From Chitinophaga pinensis DSM 2588 (lineage in GTDB: Bacteria; Bacteroidota; Bacteroidia; Chitinophagales; Chitinophagaceae), in contig NC_013132.1 of assembly GCF_000024005.1 (NCBI RefSeq), positions 4,706,001 to 4,770,000 of the forward strand: a stretch of 64,000 nucleotides of DNA, given 5' to 3'. Position numbers and translations under genes: made by a program. The notes under the pieces are model-generated. The model saw only the letters and a list, made by a program, of their open reading frames with translations. It had not been told where the DNA came from and did no database searches. Positions 36,658-45,114 of the stretch are shown in pieces. Each line of letters begins with the position of its first letter. Position 1 is the first letter of the stretch.

Positions 36658-36706
36658 AACTGATAAATTCTTTCTTTAAAATGAAAAACCAAATATTCCT
36701 GCCAGG

Positions 36707-38323
36707 TTACGCAACCGAGGGCAGGGTCAATATAAATTTTGCACCATTTCCAGGCTGACTGCTGGCCGTAATGGTACCATTGTGCAAGTCGGCTATCTTC
36801 TTGCATATGGCGAGCCCTATGCCTGTGCCAGCGTATTTCTCACGCGAATGCAGGCGTTGAAATAAGCTGAACATTTTATCCAGGTATTTTTCTTCGAAAC
36901 CAACCCCGTTATCTTCAAAAATCAGCTGCACATCTTTGCCGTTTGCCTCTGCATATACTTTCACGCAGGGCGCTCGTTTTTCATCTGAGAACTTGATCGC
37001 ATTTGACAACAGGTTCTGGAACAACTGCCGCATCTGCATCGGATAAACGGAGATGACAGGTAGCTGGCTTACTTCTATCTGTGCATGTTTGGTTTTGATA
37101 GCGAGATCCAGGTCGTTCATTGCTTCAGTGGCCAGTGCATTCAGATCTGTTTTTACCAGGTGCAGATTTTCGCGGTATATACGCGAGAAATTCAGCAGAT
37201 CGTGGATCAGCTGTGTCATTCGCTGACTAGCGCTCATCATGTTTCCGAAGTAAAGTTTACCACGTTCATCGATTTGTTCTGAATAGTGCTTATTCAGATA
37301 GTCGCTGTAGTAAACGATTTTTCTTAATGGTTCCTGGAGGTCGTGAGATGCCGCGTATGCGAATTGTTCGAGTTCCTGGTTGCTGCGATTCAGTTCACCT
37401 ACTTTTTCTTCCAGCAGCAGTTTCATTTCTTTCAGCTCCTTGTTGTCTCTCAGTGTTTGTTCCATGACCTTTTGTGCATGGATATCTACTATGGAACCGG
37501 TCCAGTATGTGACTTCACCTGTTTCGTCTGTTACTGGCATAACGGTGACCAGGTGCCAGATGAAGTCGCCGGTCAGTATGTTTTTTAACTCAAGTTCACG
37601 CTTGAAGGAGGTCCCTTCTGTTACATGCTGCCACCAGTTTTCCCAGGCAAATGTGAATTCCTGTTCTCTAAGAACCGGTTTCCATTTGTTCTCATTTAGT
37701 TCGGTGGCTTCGTAGCCGGTTAATGTTTTCAGCCAGCTGTTAGCATACAATAATTCGCCCTCCTGGTTTACAGAGAAGATGATCAATGGTAAGGCATTGG
37801 TAACATCTCTGTATTGTGTTTCGCTTGCTTTCAGCTTTTCGGCCAGTTCCTGTAATTGTTTGTTCTTACGTTTAATTTCATCATAAGGTGATACAGGTTG
37901 TTCGACACTAAAAGAAGAGATCCATTGTTCTATGCGGCTACCAATTATCTTATGTGCGCCGGGGATTCTGAATTCCAGCGTAATCTCAATGCTTTTGTCC
38001 GTCCGGTCCAGTGTAAAATGATCTACTAGTCGTTTGGCATAGACCAGGTTTTCATTGATCTTTTCGGTAAGGTTGATATTGCGGTCCAGTACTTTCGCTA
38101 TCAGGAATTTCTCCGAATCTTTGATATCGGCACGGATGCCTAGTATCAATACTGCGTTGTGTCCATATTCAATGACATGTCTGGCTACTTCAGAGGCAGC
38201 TGTAGCAAAGGTGGTCTGAGAGGCCAGAGAGAGGCCGGCCAGTTCACCCAGTTTCATTGTACGCTTGTGCACCAGCACCAGGTCCATATCAGTATCGAGC
38301 GTGATCCGGGTTATTTCCTGCAT
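36707..38323 (-). CDS. PAS histidine kinase with degenerate RsbT-like N-terminal domain
   Basis: 538 residues. The first about 130 residues align with the RsbT encoded two genes upstream: SQTTFATAASEVARHVIEYG against NQTKLITAASELSRNILRYA, and AKRLVDHFTL against AKRLVSEFDI. The Mg-binding Asn of the N-box is replaced by His, and the DxGPG and GLGLPG boxes are missing, so this domain should not bind ATP. Then a coiled-coil linker (about 145-170), a PAS domain (about 170-290), HisKA with H327 in AASHDLQEPLRK, and HATPase (EDNGVGF, GTGIGLAI). It starts 5 nt after the phosphatase gene. The likely role is to read the stressosome state and phosphorylate the adjacent receiver protein. Confidence 0.88.
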   Translation of the reverse strand: MQEITRITLDTDMDLVLVHKRTMKLGELAGLSLASQTTFATAASEVARHVIEYGHNAVLILGIRADIKDSEKFLIAKVLDRNINLTEKINENLVYAKRLVDHFTLDRTDKSIEITLEFRIPGAHKIIGSRIEQWISSFSVEQPVSPYDEIKRKNKQLQELAEKLKASETQYRDVTNALPLIIFSVNQEGELLYANSWLKTLTGYEATELNENKWKPVLREQEFTFAWENWWQHVTEGTSFKRELELKNILTGDFIWHLVTVMPVTDETGEVTYWTGSIVDIHAQKVMEQTLRDNKELKEMKLLLEEKVGELNRSNQELEQFAYAASHDLQEPLRKIVYYSDYLNKHYSEQIDERGKLYFGNMMSASQRMTQLIHDLLNFSRIYRENLHLVKTDLNALATEAMNDLDLAIKTKHAQIEVSQLPVISVYPMQMRQLFQNLLSNAIKFSDEKRAPCVKVYAEANGKDVQLIFEDNGVGFEEKYLDKMFSLFQRLHSREKYAGTGIGLAICKKIADLHNGTITASSQPGNGAKFILTLPSVA

Positions 38324-38328
38324 TAGCT

Positions 38329-39360
38329 TTATTTTACTTTAACAATTACTACCGACATATCATCTGTTTTACGTGCATTATCTTTATAAATTGCGGCGGC
38401 CAGCACCGACATATCGTATCTGAATATGCCGGGATAGCGCGTCATTTCCCAGCGTGTTCTGATACCGTCTGAGCACATAATGAGGATCTGTTCTTTCCCG
38501 GCGGGGTGTTCTACCTCTTGCTCATTGATGGTACGGGGCAGATTATGCCCAATGATACCGTTGTACGGGAGGTAGGTTTTTGATGCGGCGGCAGTCCACA
38601 TACGGGTATGTATGTTTCCTACACCGCAAAGCAGCCATTTTCTTGACCTGTAATTGTAAACGGCGATACTACCTACCAGTCCGCGTGTACGTTTAACATC
38701 TTCATGTACCTGTCTGATTACCTCGCTGAGATCCGTCAGCATACAATATCTGAAAGAACTAATAGCTGCTGCGGCGGCTTTGTTAGCTTCTATGCCATGT
38801 CCGAGTCCATCGCCGAGAAACAGACGGATGCCAGCTTTATCTGTGCTTACAAAGTAGCCATCTCCGCAGGCTCTTTCGCCTGGTTTGGCCACCAGCAGCG
38901 TACGTATTTCCGGTCCCGGTTTAGGTGGAAACGATGTCTGGTCAGTAGTTCTGGTGTTAAATCTGGCCAGCGTAATCGTTCCCCAGCCTTTTACGGAGTA
39001 TACCTGAAGGAAGTCGGACAGCCTTCTGATAGCGCCAAGTCCTTGCCCAAGCGTATTAGTGGTGGATACACCATCCTGCATCATTCTTGCCAGATCTGCG
39101 ATACCGGGTCCTGCGTCAATTCCGATAATTTCAATAGCTGGCTGTGGGTGGTCAGTGAGCATAACGAGCACTTCTCCACTACCGGCATGTTTGATAATAT
39201 TGGAGCCGATTTCGGCGACGACGATATCGATTTCAGCGATCTTTTTTTCACTCAGTCCGCACTGTACAGAAAGACGGTGCACTTCACGCTTCAATAACGA
39301 CAGATAACTTCTATCTTCAATATTAAAACTGATATGCCGTCCGGTTATCCATTCTTCCAT
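38329..39360 (-). CDS. RsbT-like kinase domain fused to SpoIIE/RsbX-type phosphatase
   Basis: 343 residues. Residues about 1-140 are an HATPase of the anti-sigma/RsbT type (EIGSNIIKHAGSGEV, DAGPGI, LGQGLGAIRRL). Residues about 150-343 are a PP2C-type phosphatase (GERACGDGYFV, LFLGDGLGHGIEANKAA, LIMCSDGIRTRW, ARKTDDMSVVIVKV), similar to RsbX/SpoIIE. In the Bacillus stressosome RsbX dephosphorylates RsbR and RsbS to reset the complex. The gene overlaps rsbT by 16 nt, indicating translational coupling. The ATP-binding motifs are largely intact, so the protein may have both kinase and phosphatase activity on STAS partners. Confidence 0.85.
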   Translation of the reverse strand: MEEWITGRHISFNIEDRSYLSLLKREVHRLSVQCGLSEKKIAEIDIVVAEIGSNIIKHAGSGEVLVMLTDHPQPAIEIIGIDAGPGIADLARMMQDGVSTTNTLGQGLGAIRRLSDFLQVYSVKGWGTITLARFNTRTTDQTSFPPKPGPEIRTLLVAKPGERACGDGYFVSTDKAGIRLFLGDGLGHGIEANKAAAAAISSFRYCMLTDLSEVIRQVHEDVKRTRGLVGSIAVYNYRSRKWLLCGVGNIHTRMWTAAASKTYLPYNGIIGHNLPRTINEQEVEHPAGKEQILIMCSDGIRTRWEMTRYPGIFRYDMSVLAAAIYKDNARKTDDMSVVIVKVK

Positions 39361-39755
39361 TTAGTGATTGTAATGGTGGTTCCTTTACCCACCGTACTTT
39401 TAATATCAAATTCACTCACGAGACGTTTTGCCCCCGGCAGCCCCAATCCGAGGCTTTTACCGGTAGAGAAACCGTCTTTCATAGCCTGGTCTACGTTTGG
39501 AATGCCCGGGCCATTATCTGAAAAGGTAACCCGGACACCGTTCTGGCGTTGGCCGTTGACTATTTCTATGAGGACAGTACCTTCTCCCGCATATCGTAAT
39601 ATGTTTCGGGATAGCTCGCTGGCGGCAGTGATCAGTTTAGTCTGATTGACGAGGCCCATGCCAATTTTGACGGCAAATTCCTTCAATCGGTTTCTGAAAA
39701 CTACCATATCCAACTCTTTCGCAATGCGCATATTATCGCTGGATAGTACTATCAT
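39345..39755 (-). CDS. rsbT: Stressosome switch kinase RsbT
   Basis: 136 residues, an HATPase of the anti-sigma-factor kinase family: N-box ITAASELSRNILRYA, G1 box SDNGPGIPN, G2 box KSLGLGLPGAKRL. In Bacillus RsbT sits on the stressosome, phosphorylates RsbS and RsbR under stress, then leaves to activate its output. It overlaps rsbS by 4 nt and the phosphatase gene by 16 nt. No RsbU gene is present in this operon; the kinase/receiver pair probably takes the output role. Confidence 0.9.
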   Translation of the reverse strand: MIVLSSDNMRIAKELDMVVFRNRLKEFAVKIGMGLVNQTKLITAASELSRNILRYAGEGTVLIEIVNGQRQNGVRVTFSDNGPGIPNVDQAMKDGFSTGKSLGLGLPGAKRLVSEFDIKSTVGKGTTITITKWKNG

Positions 39756-40138
39756 TCCTCAGGTTCCTCAGCTTCTTCGGTGATCTTCATTTTCTGCTGT
39801 AGCAATTCCATTCCTTTTTCTACATTCAGCGCAGTCTGAACGCCTTTCAGCGGCAATCCCAATTCTACGAGTGTGATGGCTACAGCGGGTTGCATACCAA
39901 CAATTACCGTATCCGCATCGAGAATTCTGCTCATATTTGCTATGTTTCCCAGTATTCTTCCCATAAAGGAGTCTACGATAGAAACAGAAGAGATATCAAT
40001 TAATACGCCTCTGGCGCCAGTCTTACTTACAGCCTGTACCAGGTCAGCTTCCAGATTAAGCGCAAGTCTGTCATATAAGTCAACCTGAATGGCTACCATC
40101 AGGAAGTGGCCAATTTTGAGAATGGGTATTTTGTCCAT
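39752..40138 (-). CDS. rsbS: Stressosome scaffold STAS protein RsbS
   Basis: 128 residues, a single STAS domain: IPILKIGHFLMVAIQVDLYD, GVLIDISSVSIVDSFMGR, MQPAVAITLVELGLPLKGV. S57 in VDSFMGR corresponds to the serine that RsbT phosphorylates in Bacillus RsbS. The acidic tail EEAEEPEE is extra. It starts 11 nt after rsbR and overlaps rsbT by 4 nt. Confidence 0.9.
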   Translation of the reverse strand: MDKIPILKIGHFLMVAIQVDLYDRLALNLEADLVQAVSKTGARGVLIDISSVSIVDSFMGRILGNIANMSRILDADTVIVGMQPAVAITLVELGLPLKGVQTALNVEKGMELLQQKMKITEEAEEPEE

Positions 40139-40149
40139 TAATTCCTACT

Positions 40150-41004
40150 TTACTTTGCAACTACTTTTCTTACTTCTAACTGTAAAAGCGAATATGCATA
40201 TCTTAGGGCGCTTGCCAGTGTAGCTTTGGTAACGATACCAGACAGGTCGATACCCAGGTGAACGACTGTCTGAGCGATTTCAGGTCGAATACCGCTGATA
40301 ATGCATTCCGCTCCCATCAGGCGCGTCGCGCTGACAGTTTTAATAAGGTGTTGTGCAACGAGGGAATCAACGGCAGGAACGCCGGAGATATCCAGGATGG
40401 CGATGCTGCTGGATGTATCTACTATTTCCTGTAAGAGGTTCTCCATTACGACCTGGGTACGGGAGCTGTCCAGGGTGCCGATAATAGGCATGGCAACAAT
40501 GCCGTCCCATACACGGATAACGGGGGTGGAGATTTCGGCTATCTCGTCGGTTTGACGCAGAATCACTTCTTCTCTTCCTTTAATAAACGTTTCAAATGTA
40601 ACGATGCCGAGGCTGTCGATCAGTTTGCTGACCTTCAGGCTTTCGTCCAGCAACTGAATAGGGTCATTTTTGATTTCCTGTTGCAGAACGGATAATAATG
40701 CGTCTTTCAGGCTGAACACAAAAGTGCCTGTTTCTCTCGGAGAATAACCCTGTTTAGCCCGGGAAATAGAAATACCTTCCAGTACTTCATAGACAGGTTC
40801 CAGAGCGTTTGATTGTACATCATCCAGACTAGAACTGCTTAAAGCTTGTAGTAAAACGTCTACAAGTTCTTCTGATTGTACGCTGAGTTCGTCGTTCGAC
40901 ATAAGGTCTTCCCGTAGAGAAAAATCCACTAATTGGTTCTTCATCCACAATTCGAGAATCTGTTTTTTCCTTTTCTGCAAAACTTTAGCTGTGTCTAGCT
41001 TCAT
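40150..41004 (-). CDS. rsbR: Stressosome sensor/scaffold protein RsbR
   Basis: 284 residues from the ATG at 41004; an upstream TTG would extend it but lacks support. The N-terminal about 150 residues are a helical RsbR-type sensor domain (VLQKRKKQILELWMKNQ) without haem or PAS signature I can identify. The C-terminal STAS domain has AILDISGVPAVDSLVAQHLI and SGIRPEIAQTVVHLGIDLSG, nearly identical to Bacillus RsbR in this region; the Ser in VDSLVA and the Thr in VTKATL match the phospho-sites. With RsbS it would build the icosahedral stressosome shell. It is the first gene of the operon. No clear promoter is read upstream. Confidence 0.9.
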   Translation of the reverse strand: MKLDTAKVLQKRKKQILELWMKNQLVDFSLREDLMSNDELSVQSEELVDVLLQALSSSSLDDVQSNALEPVYEVLEGISISRAKQGYSPRETGTFVFSLKDALLSVLQQEIKNDPIQLLDESLKVSKLIDSLGIVTFETFIKGREEVILRQTDEIAEISTPVIRVWDGIVAMPIIGTLDSSRTQVVMENLLQEIVDTSSSIAILDISGVPAVDSLVAQHLIKTVSATRLMGAECIISGIRPEIAQTVVHLGIDLSGIVTKATLASALRYAYSLLQLEVRKVVAK

Positions 41005-41088
41005 ATGTGTGGCTTGTTTTAGCTTAATGGCGCATATTGTCCGTCGAACACTTAGCAAAAAGCAAACCGGAAAAGGAAGAAGCCGCTA

Positions 41089-41700
41089 CTAGAAGTGATG
41101 CGTCAGCTGGTAGAGAAACAGTTGTCCGATCCTTGGTTCAAAGATTAAAGGGAACAAAATGCCGAATACAGCGCCCCAGAGGTGTGCGTCATGGTTAATA
41201 CCGTTGCTTTCCTGACGGGACATATAAATCGTATAGCCGAGATACACAACACCATAAAGGATAGCAGGCATTGGGATGACAAATACATATATCGTCGCCC
41301 AGGGGTTAAAGAGAATGGCTGCAAATACCACCGCAGAAACGGCGCCGGAAGCTCCGATCGTCTGGTAGTCGGGATTGTTTCTATGTTTGAGGAAAGTCGG
41401 AATATCTGAAAGGATTAACCCTAATATATAGAACAGCAGATAATAAAGTTTGCTCTGGAAGATGACTTCGAACTGGCGTTCGATGAAGCCACCAAAGAAA
41501 AAGAGCGTAAACATATTGAAGGCCAGGTGCATGAAATTAGCATGTACAAGGCCAGAGGTGATAAAACGGTAGTATTGTTTCTTTTCTTTTACCAGATACG
41601 GCCACATACTGAGATCTGCCACACGTTGTTCGTTATTGAAGGACGTGATGGATATGATACAGGTGATGACGATAATTGATATGCTAAGTGTCAATGCCAT
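41089..41700 (-). CDS. Rhomboid family intramembrane serine protease
   Basis: 203 residues with six hydrophobic segments. The catalytic Ser is S118 in GASGAV and the His is H173 in HDAHLWGA; H53/H58 with N62 (LVHANFMHLAFNMFTL) match the conserved N-terminal region. It cleaves transmembrane segments of client proteins. It is on the minus strand, 46 nt from the end of rlmH and just upstream of the stressosome operon's 5' end. Substrates are not predictable. Confidence 0.9.
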   Translation of the reverse strand: MALTLSISIIVITCIISITSFNNEQRVADLSMWPYLVKEKKQYYRFITSGLVHANFMHLAFNMFTLFFFGGFIERQFEVIFQSKLYYLLFYILGLILSDIPTFLKHRNNPDYQTIGASGAVSAVVFAAILFNPWATIYVFVIPMPAILYGVVYLGYTIYMSRQESNGINHDAHLWGAVFGILFPLIFEPRIGQLFLYQLTHHF

Positions 41701-41746
41701 TCGGAATGCGTAATTTAATTGATGAGAATGTAATGATACTGAATTT

Positions 41747-42220
41747 TTACTGATGATGATATTTCTCCCGGTTAATGACCGTATAGGCCCGGTAGAGTTG
41801 TTCGGTCATGATCAGTCTCACCAGCTGGTGCGGGAAGGTGAGGGGGGACAGCGATAATTTAAGTTGTGCTCTTTCCAGGACGGCAGTATCCAGTCCGAAA
41901 GCGCCACCAATCAGGAATATCACCTGCCGGGTTGCTGCATTGGCACGTTGCTGGATGAAATCAGCCAGTTGCATGGTTGTCTGCATTTTCCCATATTCAT
42001 CCAAGGCTACCAGGTAATCCTGTGGTTGCAGCATATCCAGTATCATTTTACCTTCCTGTTTTTTCAGTTCCGGCACGGAGAGACTGGCGGCCTGTTTCAC
42101 GGTCGGGATCAGCTTTAGTTCAAAGTCGACATAATGTTGCAGTCGCTTTTGAAAGATAGCAATACCGTCCCTTATATATGGGTCATTCTCTTTTCCTATA
42201 CTCCAGAGTTGTATTTTCAC
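41747..42220 (-). CDS. rlmH: 23S rRNA pseudouridine(1915) N3-methyltransferase
   Basis: 157 residues, the normal RlmH (YbeA) length. SPOUT-fold motifs: MKIQLWSIGKEND, DYLVALDEYGKMQTTMQLA, FLIGGAFGLD, KLSLSPLTFPHQLVRLIMTEQ and the C-terminal YRAYTVINREKYHH. It methylates pseudouridine 1915 in helix 69 of 23S rRNA. It precedes the rhomboid gene by 46 nt on the same strand. Confidence 0.97.
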   Translation of the reverse strand: MKIQLWSIGKENDPYIRDGIAIFQKRLQHYVDFELKLIPTVKQAASLSVPELKKQEGKMILDMLQPQDYLVALDEYGKMQTTMQLADFIQQRANAATRQVIFLIGGAFGLDTAVLERAQLKLSLSPLTFPHQLVRLIMTEQLYRAYTVINREKYHHQ

Positions 42221-42316
42221 CGTACAAATATTTGGTCACCTATCCGTCGGGAGAGACGGGCGGTAAATGTACGTAACCTGTTTGTTATGAATCAAACAAA
42301 AAAAATATTTCAAAAA

Positions 42317-42347
42317 TTTGGTGGATATGAAAATATTCTTACCTTTG
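42317..42347 (+). promoter_or_regulatory. Promoter of the first tRNA-Arg gene
   Basis: TTTG (42317-42320), 19-nt spacer, TACCTTTG (42340-42347): a perfect Bacteroidota consensus 20 nt before the tRNA. Confidence 0.85.
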
Positions 42348-42366
42348 CAATCCCAACAAAGGGAAT

Positions 42367-42440
42367 GGCTTCGTAGCTCAACTGAATAGAGCATCTGACT
42401 ACGGATCAGAAGGTTTCTGGTTTGAATCCAGACGAGGTCA
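42367..42440 (+). tRNA. tRNA-Arg (anticodon ACG), copy 1
   Basis: A 74-nt cloverleaf: acceptor GGCTTCG with CGAGGTC (two G-U pairs), D stem GCTC/GAGC, anticodon stem TCTGA/TCAGA, loop CTACGGA with anticodon ACG at 42401-42403, T stem TCTGG/CCAGA with loop TTTGAAT. CCA is not encoded. A34 is expected to be deaminated to inosine to read CGU/CGC/CGA. An identical copy lies at 56430-56503. Confidence 0.95.
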
Positions 42441-42441
42441 C

Positions 42442-42479
42442 AAAGAGGATAACTGCATTTGTAGTTATCCTCTTTTTTT
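42442..42479 (+). terminator. Terminator of tRNA-Arg copy 1
   Basis: AAAGAGGATAACTGC pairs with GTAGTTATCCTCTTT (one G-T pair) around ATTT, followed by T7. It begins two bases after the tRNA. Confidence 0.9.
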
Positions 42480-42537
42480 ATATCAATACTTTGTTTGTAA
42501 TTTATTTCAGATCTTTGATCTGTAGGTTTCCTACCAG

Positions 42538-43164
42538 TTAATAAGAAAGCGCCACATATTTGCCTAAATATTGTTGTTTTTCAGTTTCCTCTATCAGAAA
42601 ATGAGCAACATCTTCCCTTGAAATTTTTCCAACCTTCATTCCTTTTTTAAGTTCGGGTAATGCTTTGTAGGATGTAGTCAAAGCATTGTTAGTCAGCATT
42701 CCGGGGCGGACGATTTCCCAGTTGACCTTACTGGAGGCAAAAATTTCTTCCATCAGGGTTTTATTGATGTACTGATCTTTTAGAAAAAGCCGAATGACAG
42801 TTTTCATAAAAAAGCTAAGGTAACTTTTGCTTTGTCCGGCACCAAACCCTGTAATGGTGATCACCGGTGCGGAAAAATCCAATTCATTCGTTAGTTGAAC
42901 GACGGCCTTTGCGATATCTGAAAATAAATGGGTCGCCTTTTTATTTTTAGTGCCTACTGTGATCAACACCGCATCGGCGCCTTCCATTACTTTTTTCAAA
43001 TCTGCGGTAACCGTGGCACTCCCTTTTATGGTGATCAGATGTGGATGATCCGGTATTGCTGTAACGTTGGTTGACAGTGCGACTACGGTATGTCCCTTTT
43101 GCAAGGCCTGCATGACGGTGGCTAAGCCGATCCCTGCGCCGGCACCTATAATTGCAATTCTCAT
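42538..43164 (-). CDS. NAD(P)-binding oxidoreductase (atypical SDR, NmrA-like)
   Basis: 208 residues with an N-terminal dinucleotide-binding loop (IAIIGAGAGIGLATV), then VVALSTN and ADAVLITVG typical of extended/atypical SDR proteins, and EIVRPGMLTNN, a segment shared with NAD(P)H-binding epimerase-like proteins. The canonical YxxxK catalytic pair is not evident, so it may be a binding or regulatory member. It is 17 nt downstream of the inositol-phosphatase-like gene, under the same AraC-type regulator gene at 44060. The substrate is unknown. Confidence 0.8.
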   Translation of the reverse strand: MRIAIIGAGAGIGLATVMQALQKGHTVVALSTNVTAIPDHPHLITIKGSATVTADLKKVMEGADAVLITVGTKNKKATHLFSDIAKAVVQLTNELDFSAPVITITGFGAGQSKSYLSFFMKTVIRLFLKDQYINKTLMEEIFASSKVNWEIVRPGMLTNNALTTSYKALPELKKGMKVGKISREDVAHFLIEETEKQQYLGKYVALSY

Positions 43165-43181
43165 TTCTTTCTTATATTAAA

Positions 43182-43985
43182 TTAAGACGCTAAATACAAT
43201 GCTGCGATTTCTTTTCTGGCCACCAACAGATTTTCAGTTCCCCACATCCAGGGCTGTCCATCTGATGTCAGTAACTCTGCTCCGGCTTCCTGCGCAATCA
43301 GCATTCCTGCCAGCCAGTTATGCGTATCCAGATCTTCCTGCAGGAATAAGTCAATTCTGCCTGCGCCTACGTGAGCTAACTGTAAGGCATGAGGACCATA
43401 GTTTCTGACTACACCAAAGGTTTTGATAAGGTGTGCTACGGAACTCGCTATTTTCTGTTCGAAGTTGCTTGTGTTTTTAGCCTGATGACCGTATTCAAAA
43501 ACCGCAACCATGACATCGGTATCGGCTTTCACGCCGGTTTTGATCCGTGATCCGTTCAGATAGGCGCCTGCTGATTGTCTGGCCGAAAACACCTCGTCGC
43601 AAATTGGATCGTAAATCACGGAAAAATAAGGTTGTCCATTGCGGATAAGTACCAGGTTGATGGTCCAGCCTGGCAAATGCTGAATATATTGTACAGCGCC
43701 GTCCATGGTATCACAAAGCCAGTATTGCTCATAATCTGCAGGTTGCAATTGGGCGGTCGGATCAAACTCGTCATCAGCTACCCAGGGGATATGAGGGTAA
43801 TGCTGATTTATAAGTGGTTTTAAAAAGTTGAAACAGGTAGTCTCAATTTCTTCGAGCTGTGTAAGGAAGGCATCTTTGGTTTTCGGAATTTCTTTCTTTT
43901 TATAATTATCGAGAAACTGTTTGCCTATTTGTTTGACGGCATCTATGATCAGCGTTGTTTCTATTTCGTTTTGCATCACTTTCAT
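43182..43985 (-). CDS. Inositol monophosphatase family protein
   Basis: 267 residues of the FIG (IMPase/FBPase-like) fold: N-terminal helices, the metal motif CDTMDGAVQY in place of DPIDGTTN, SVIYDPICDEVFSARQSAGAYLNG typical of the family, and the second motif region HNWLAGMLIAQEAGAEL. In the classic enzyme the last motif is W-D-x-A-G; here the Asp metal ligand reads Asn. The acidic EE site reads VADDEF. It may still be a phosphatase of altered substrate range. It is in an operon with the SDR-like gene (17-nt gap). Confidence 0.82.
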   Translation of the reverse strand: MKVMQNEIETTLIIDAVKQIGKQFLDNYKKKEIPKTKDAFLTQLEEIETTCFNFLKPLINQHYPHIPWVADDEFDPTAQLQPADYEQYWLCDTMDGAVQYIQHLPGWTINLVLIRNGQPYFSVIYDPICDEVFSARQSAGAYLNGSRIKTGVKADTDVMVAVFEYGHQAKNTSNFEQKIASSVAHLIKTFGVVRNYGPHALQLAHVGAGRIDLFLQEDLDTHNWLAGMLIAQEAGAELLTSDGQPWMWGTENLLVARKEIAALYLAS

Positions 43986-44059
43986 TTTTGTAATTATTGT
44001 ACTGCAAAACTATCGCCCGTTCAGGGCTTAGAATAGGTCAAAAGCGGGAAATGATAGTC

Positions 44060-44917
44060 CTAATCGCGGAATTGTTTTCGGAACTCCAAACAGGTATAGT
44101 GCGTGACTTTCTTGAACAGCTTTCCAAAGTAAACCCCATCATCATAACCAAGCTTAAAGGCGATTTCCCGAACTTCCAGATCGGTAAAATACAGCAGCCT
44201 TTTGGCTTCCAGTATAATGTGATGTTGAATATGCATCGACGTAGAAAGTCCTGTTGTCTCCCGCAGGATATCATTCAGGTGCGAGGTGGTGATAGATAGT
44301 GCGGAGGCGTATTGTCCGGGTTTTTTCCAGTCTTTAAAATGCTTTTTCAGCAGTTGCAGGAAAGCCTGTTCGGTGATATGCCCCCTGGTTTCTTTTGCAT
44401 CCGACAACTCCTTATTTTCAGCAGCTGACATCAGCAGACAGAATAGCGCGTGAACCAGAAATAATATTGATTTTTGGGTGAATACATCAGGGGAATGACT
44501 TTGCAGATCAAATGCCAGTTTCATGACCGCTTGAATGCGGGTTAGCAAATCATGTGCATCTTGTAGTAATATAGGATGGGATAATCCCGTCAGCAGGTAG
44601 TGTTGTAATTCAGGTTCCAGCACAAACTCTTCTATTGCCAGGACCCATCCGCTATGATCACTGCTTTTAATAAGTTGGTGCACCTGGCCGGGAGCGATCT
44701 TCAGCACAAATGGCGCTGTCGCAATAAGGTCTTCGAAATCTATTTTTAAATGGTAATGGCCCGTGAAAGCAAACATCAGGCTGTAATGATCATCCCGGTG
44801 TGCATCGGTAATGTTATGTCCGGCTTTTATGCCTTCGTGCATGGGGGCAATCAGGACACCAGTACTTGCGTCTTCGGTGAGCTTGAATTGCGGGATATGT
44901 TTCTGTTGTTTTTTCAA
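44060..44917 (-). CDS. AraC family transcriptional regulator
   Basis: 285 residues. The N-terminus is a cupin-like AraC ligand-binding domain (AHRDDHYSLMFAFTGHYHLK, IAPGQVHQL). The C-terminus has two helix-turn-helix units (YASALSITTSHLNDILRETTG and VREIAFKLGYDDGVYFGKLFKK, cited only as landmarks of 20 or fewer: ALSITTSHLNDILRETTG, REIAFKLGYDDGVYFGKLF). It lies 74 nt upstream of the IMPase-like gene on the same strand and probably controls that gene pair or itself. The ligand is unknown. Confidence 0.88.
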   Translation of the reverse strand: MKKQQKHIPQFKLTEDASTGVLIAPMHEGIKAGHNITDAHRDDHYSLMFAFTGHYHLKIDFEDLIATAPFVLKIAPGQVHQLIKSSDHSGWVLAIEEFVLEPELQHYLLTGLSHPILLQDAHDLLTRIQAVMKLAFDLQSHSPDVFTQKSILFLVHALFCLLMSAAENKELSDAKETRGHITEQAFLQLLKKHFKDWKKPGQYASALSITTSHLNDILRETTGLSTSMHIQHHIILEAKRLLYFTDLEVREIAFKLGYDDGVYFGKLFKKVTHYTCLEFRKQFRD

Positions 44918-45079
44918 AGTAGATAATAAGCGTTATTGAATAATCAAGGGGCATTTGACCTGGTGGTCTAAATGACTGAACCATTTTATAGATATCTTGC
45001 TACTTTCATTCAGGTTAAAAGTAGTAAGATAACTATAAAGTGGTTTAAATACCTGTCCCAAAATGTATAATTAATGTCC

Positions 45080-45110
45080 TTTGAGACAATTGGTCCTGTA
45101 GCTAATTTTG
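45080..45110 (+). promoter_or_regulatory. Promoter of the GlxA-type regulator, leaderless layout
   Basis: TTTG (45080-45083), 19-nt spacer, TAATTTTG (45103-45110). The ATG is at 45115, only 4 nt after the -7 box, so transcription should start at or next to the start codon. Confidence 0.75.
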
Positions 45111-45114
45111 CGTC

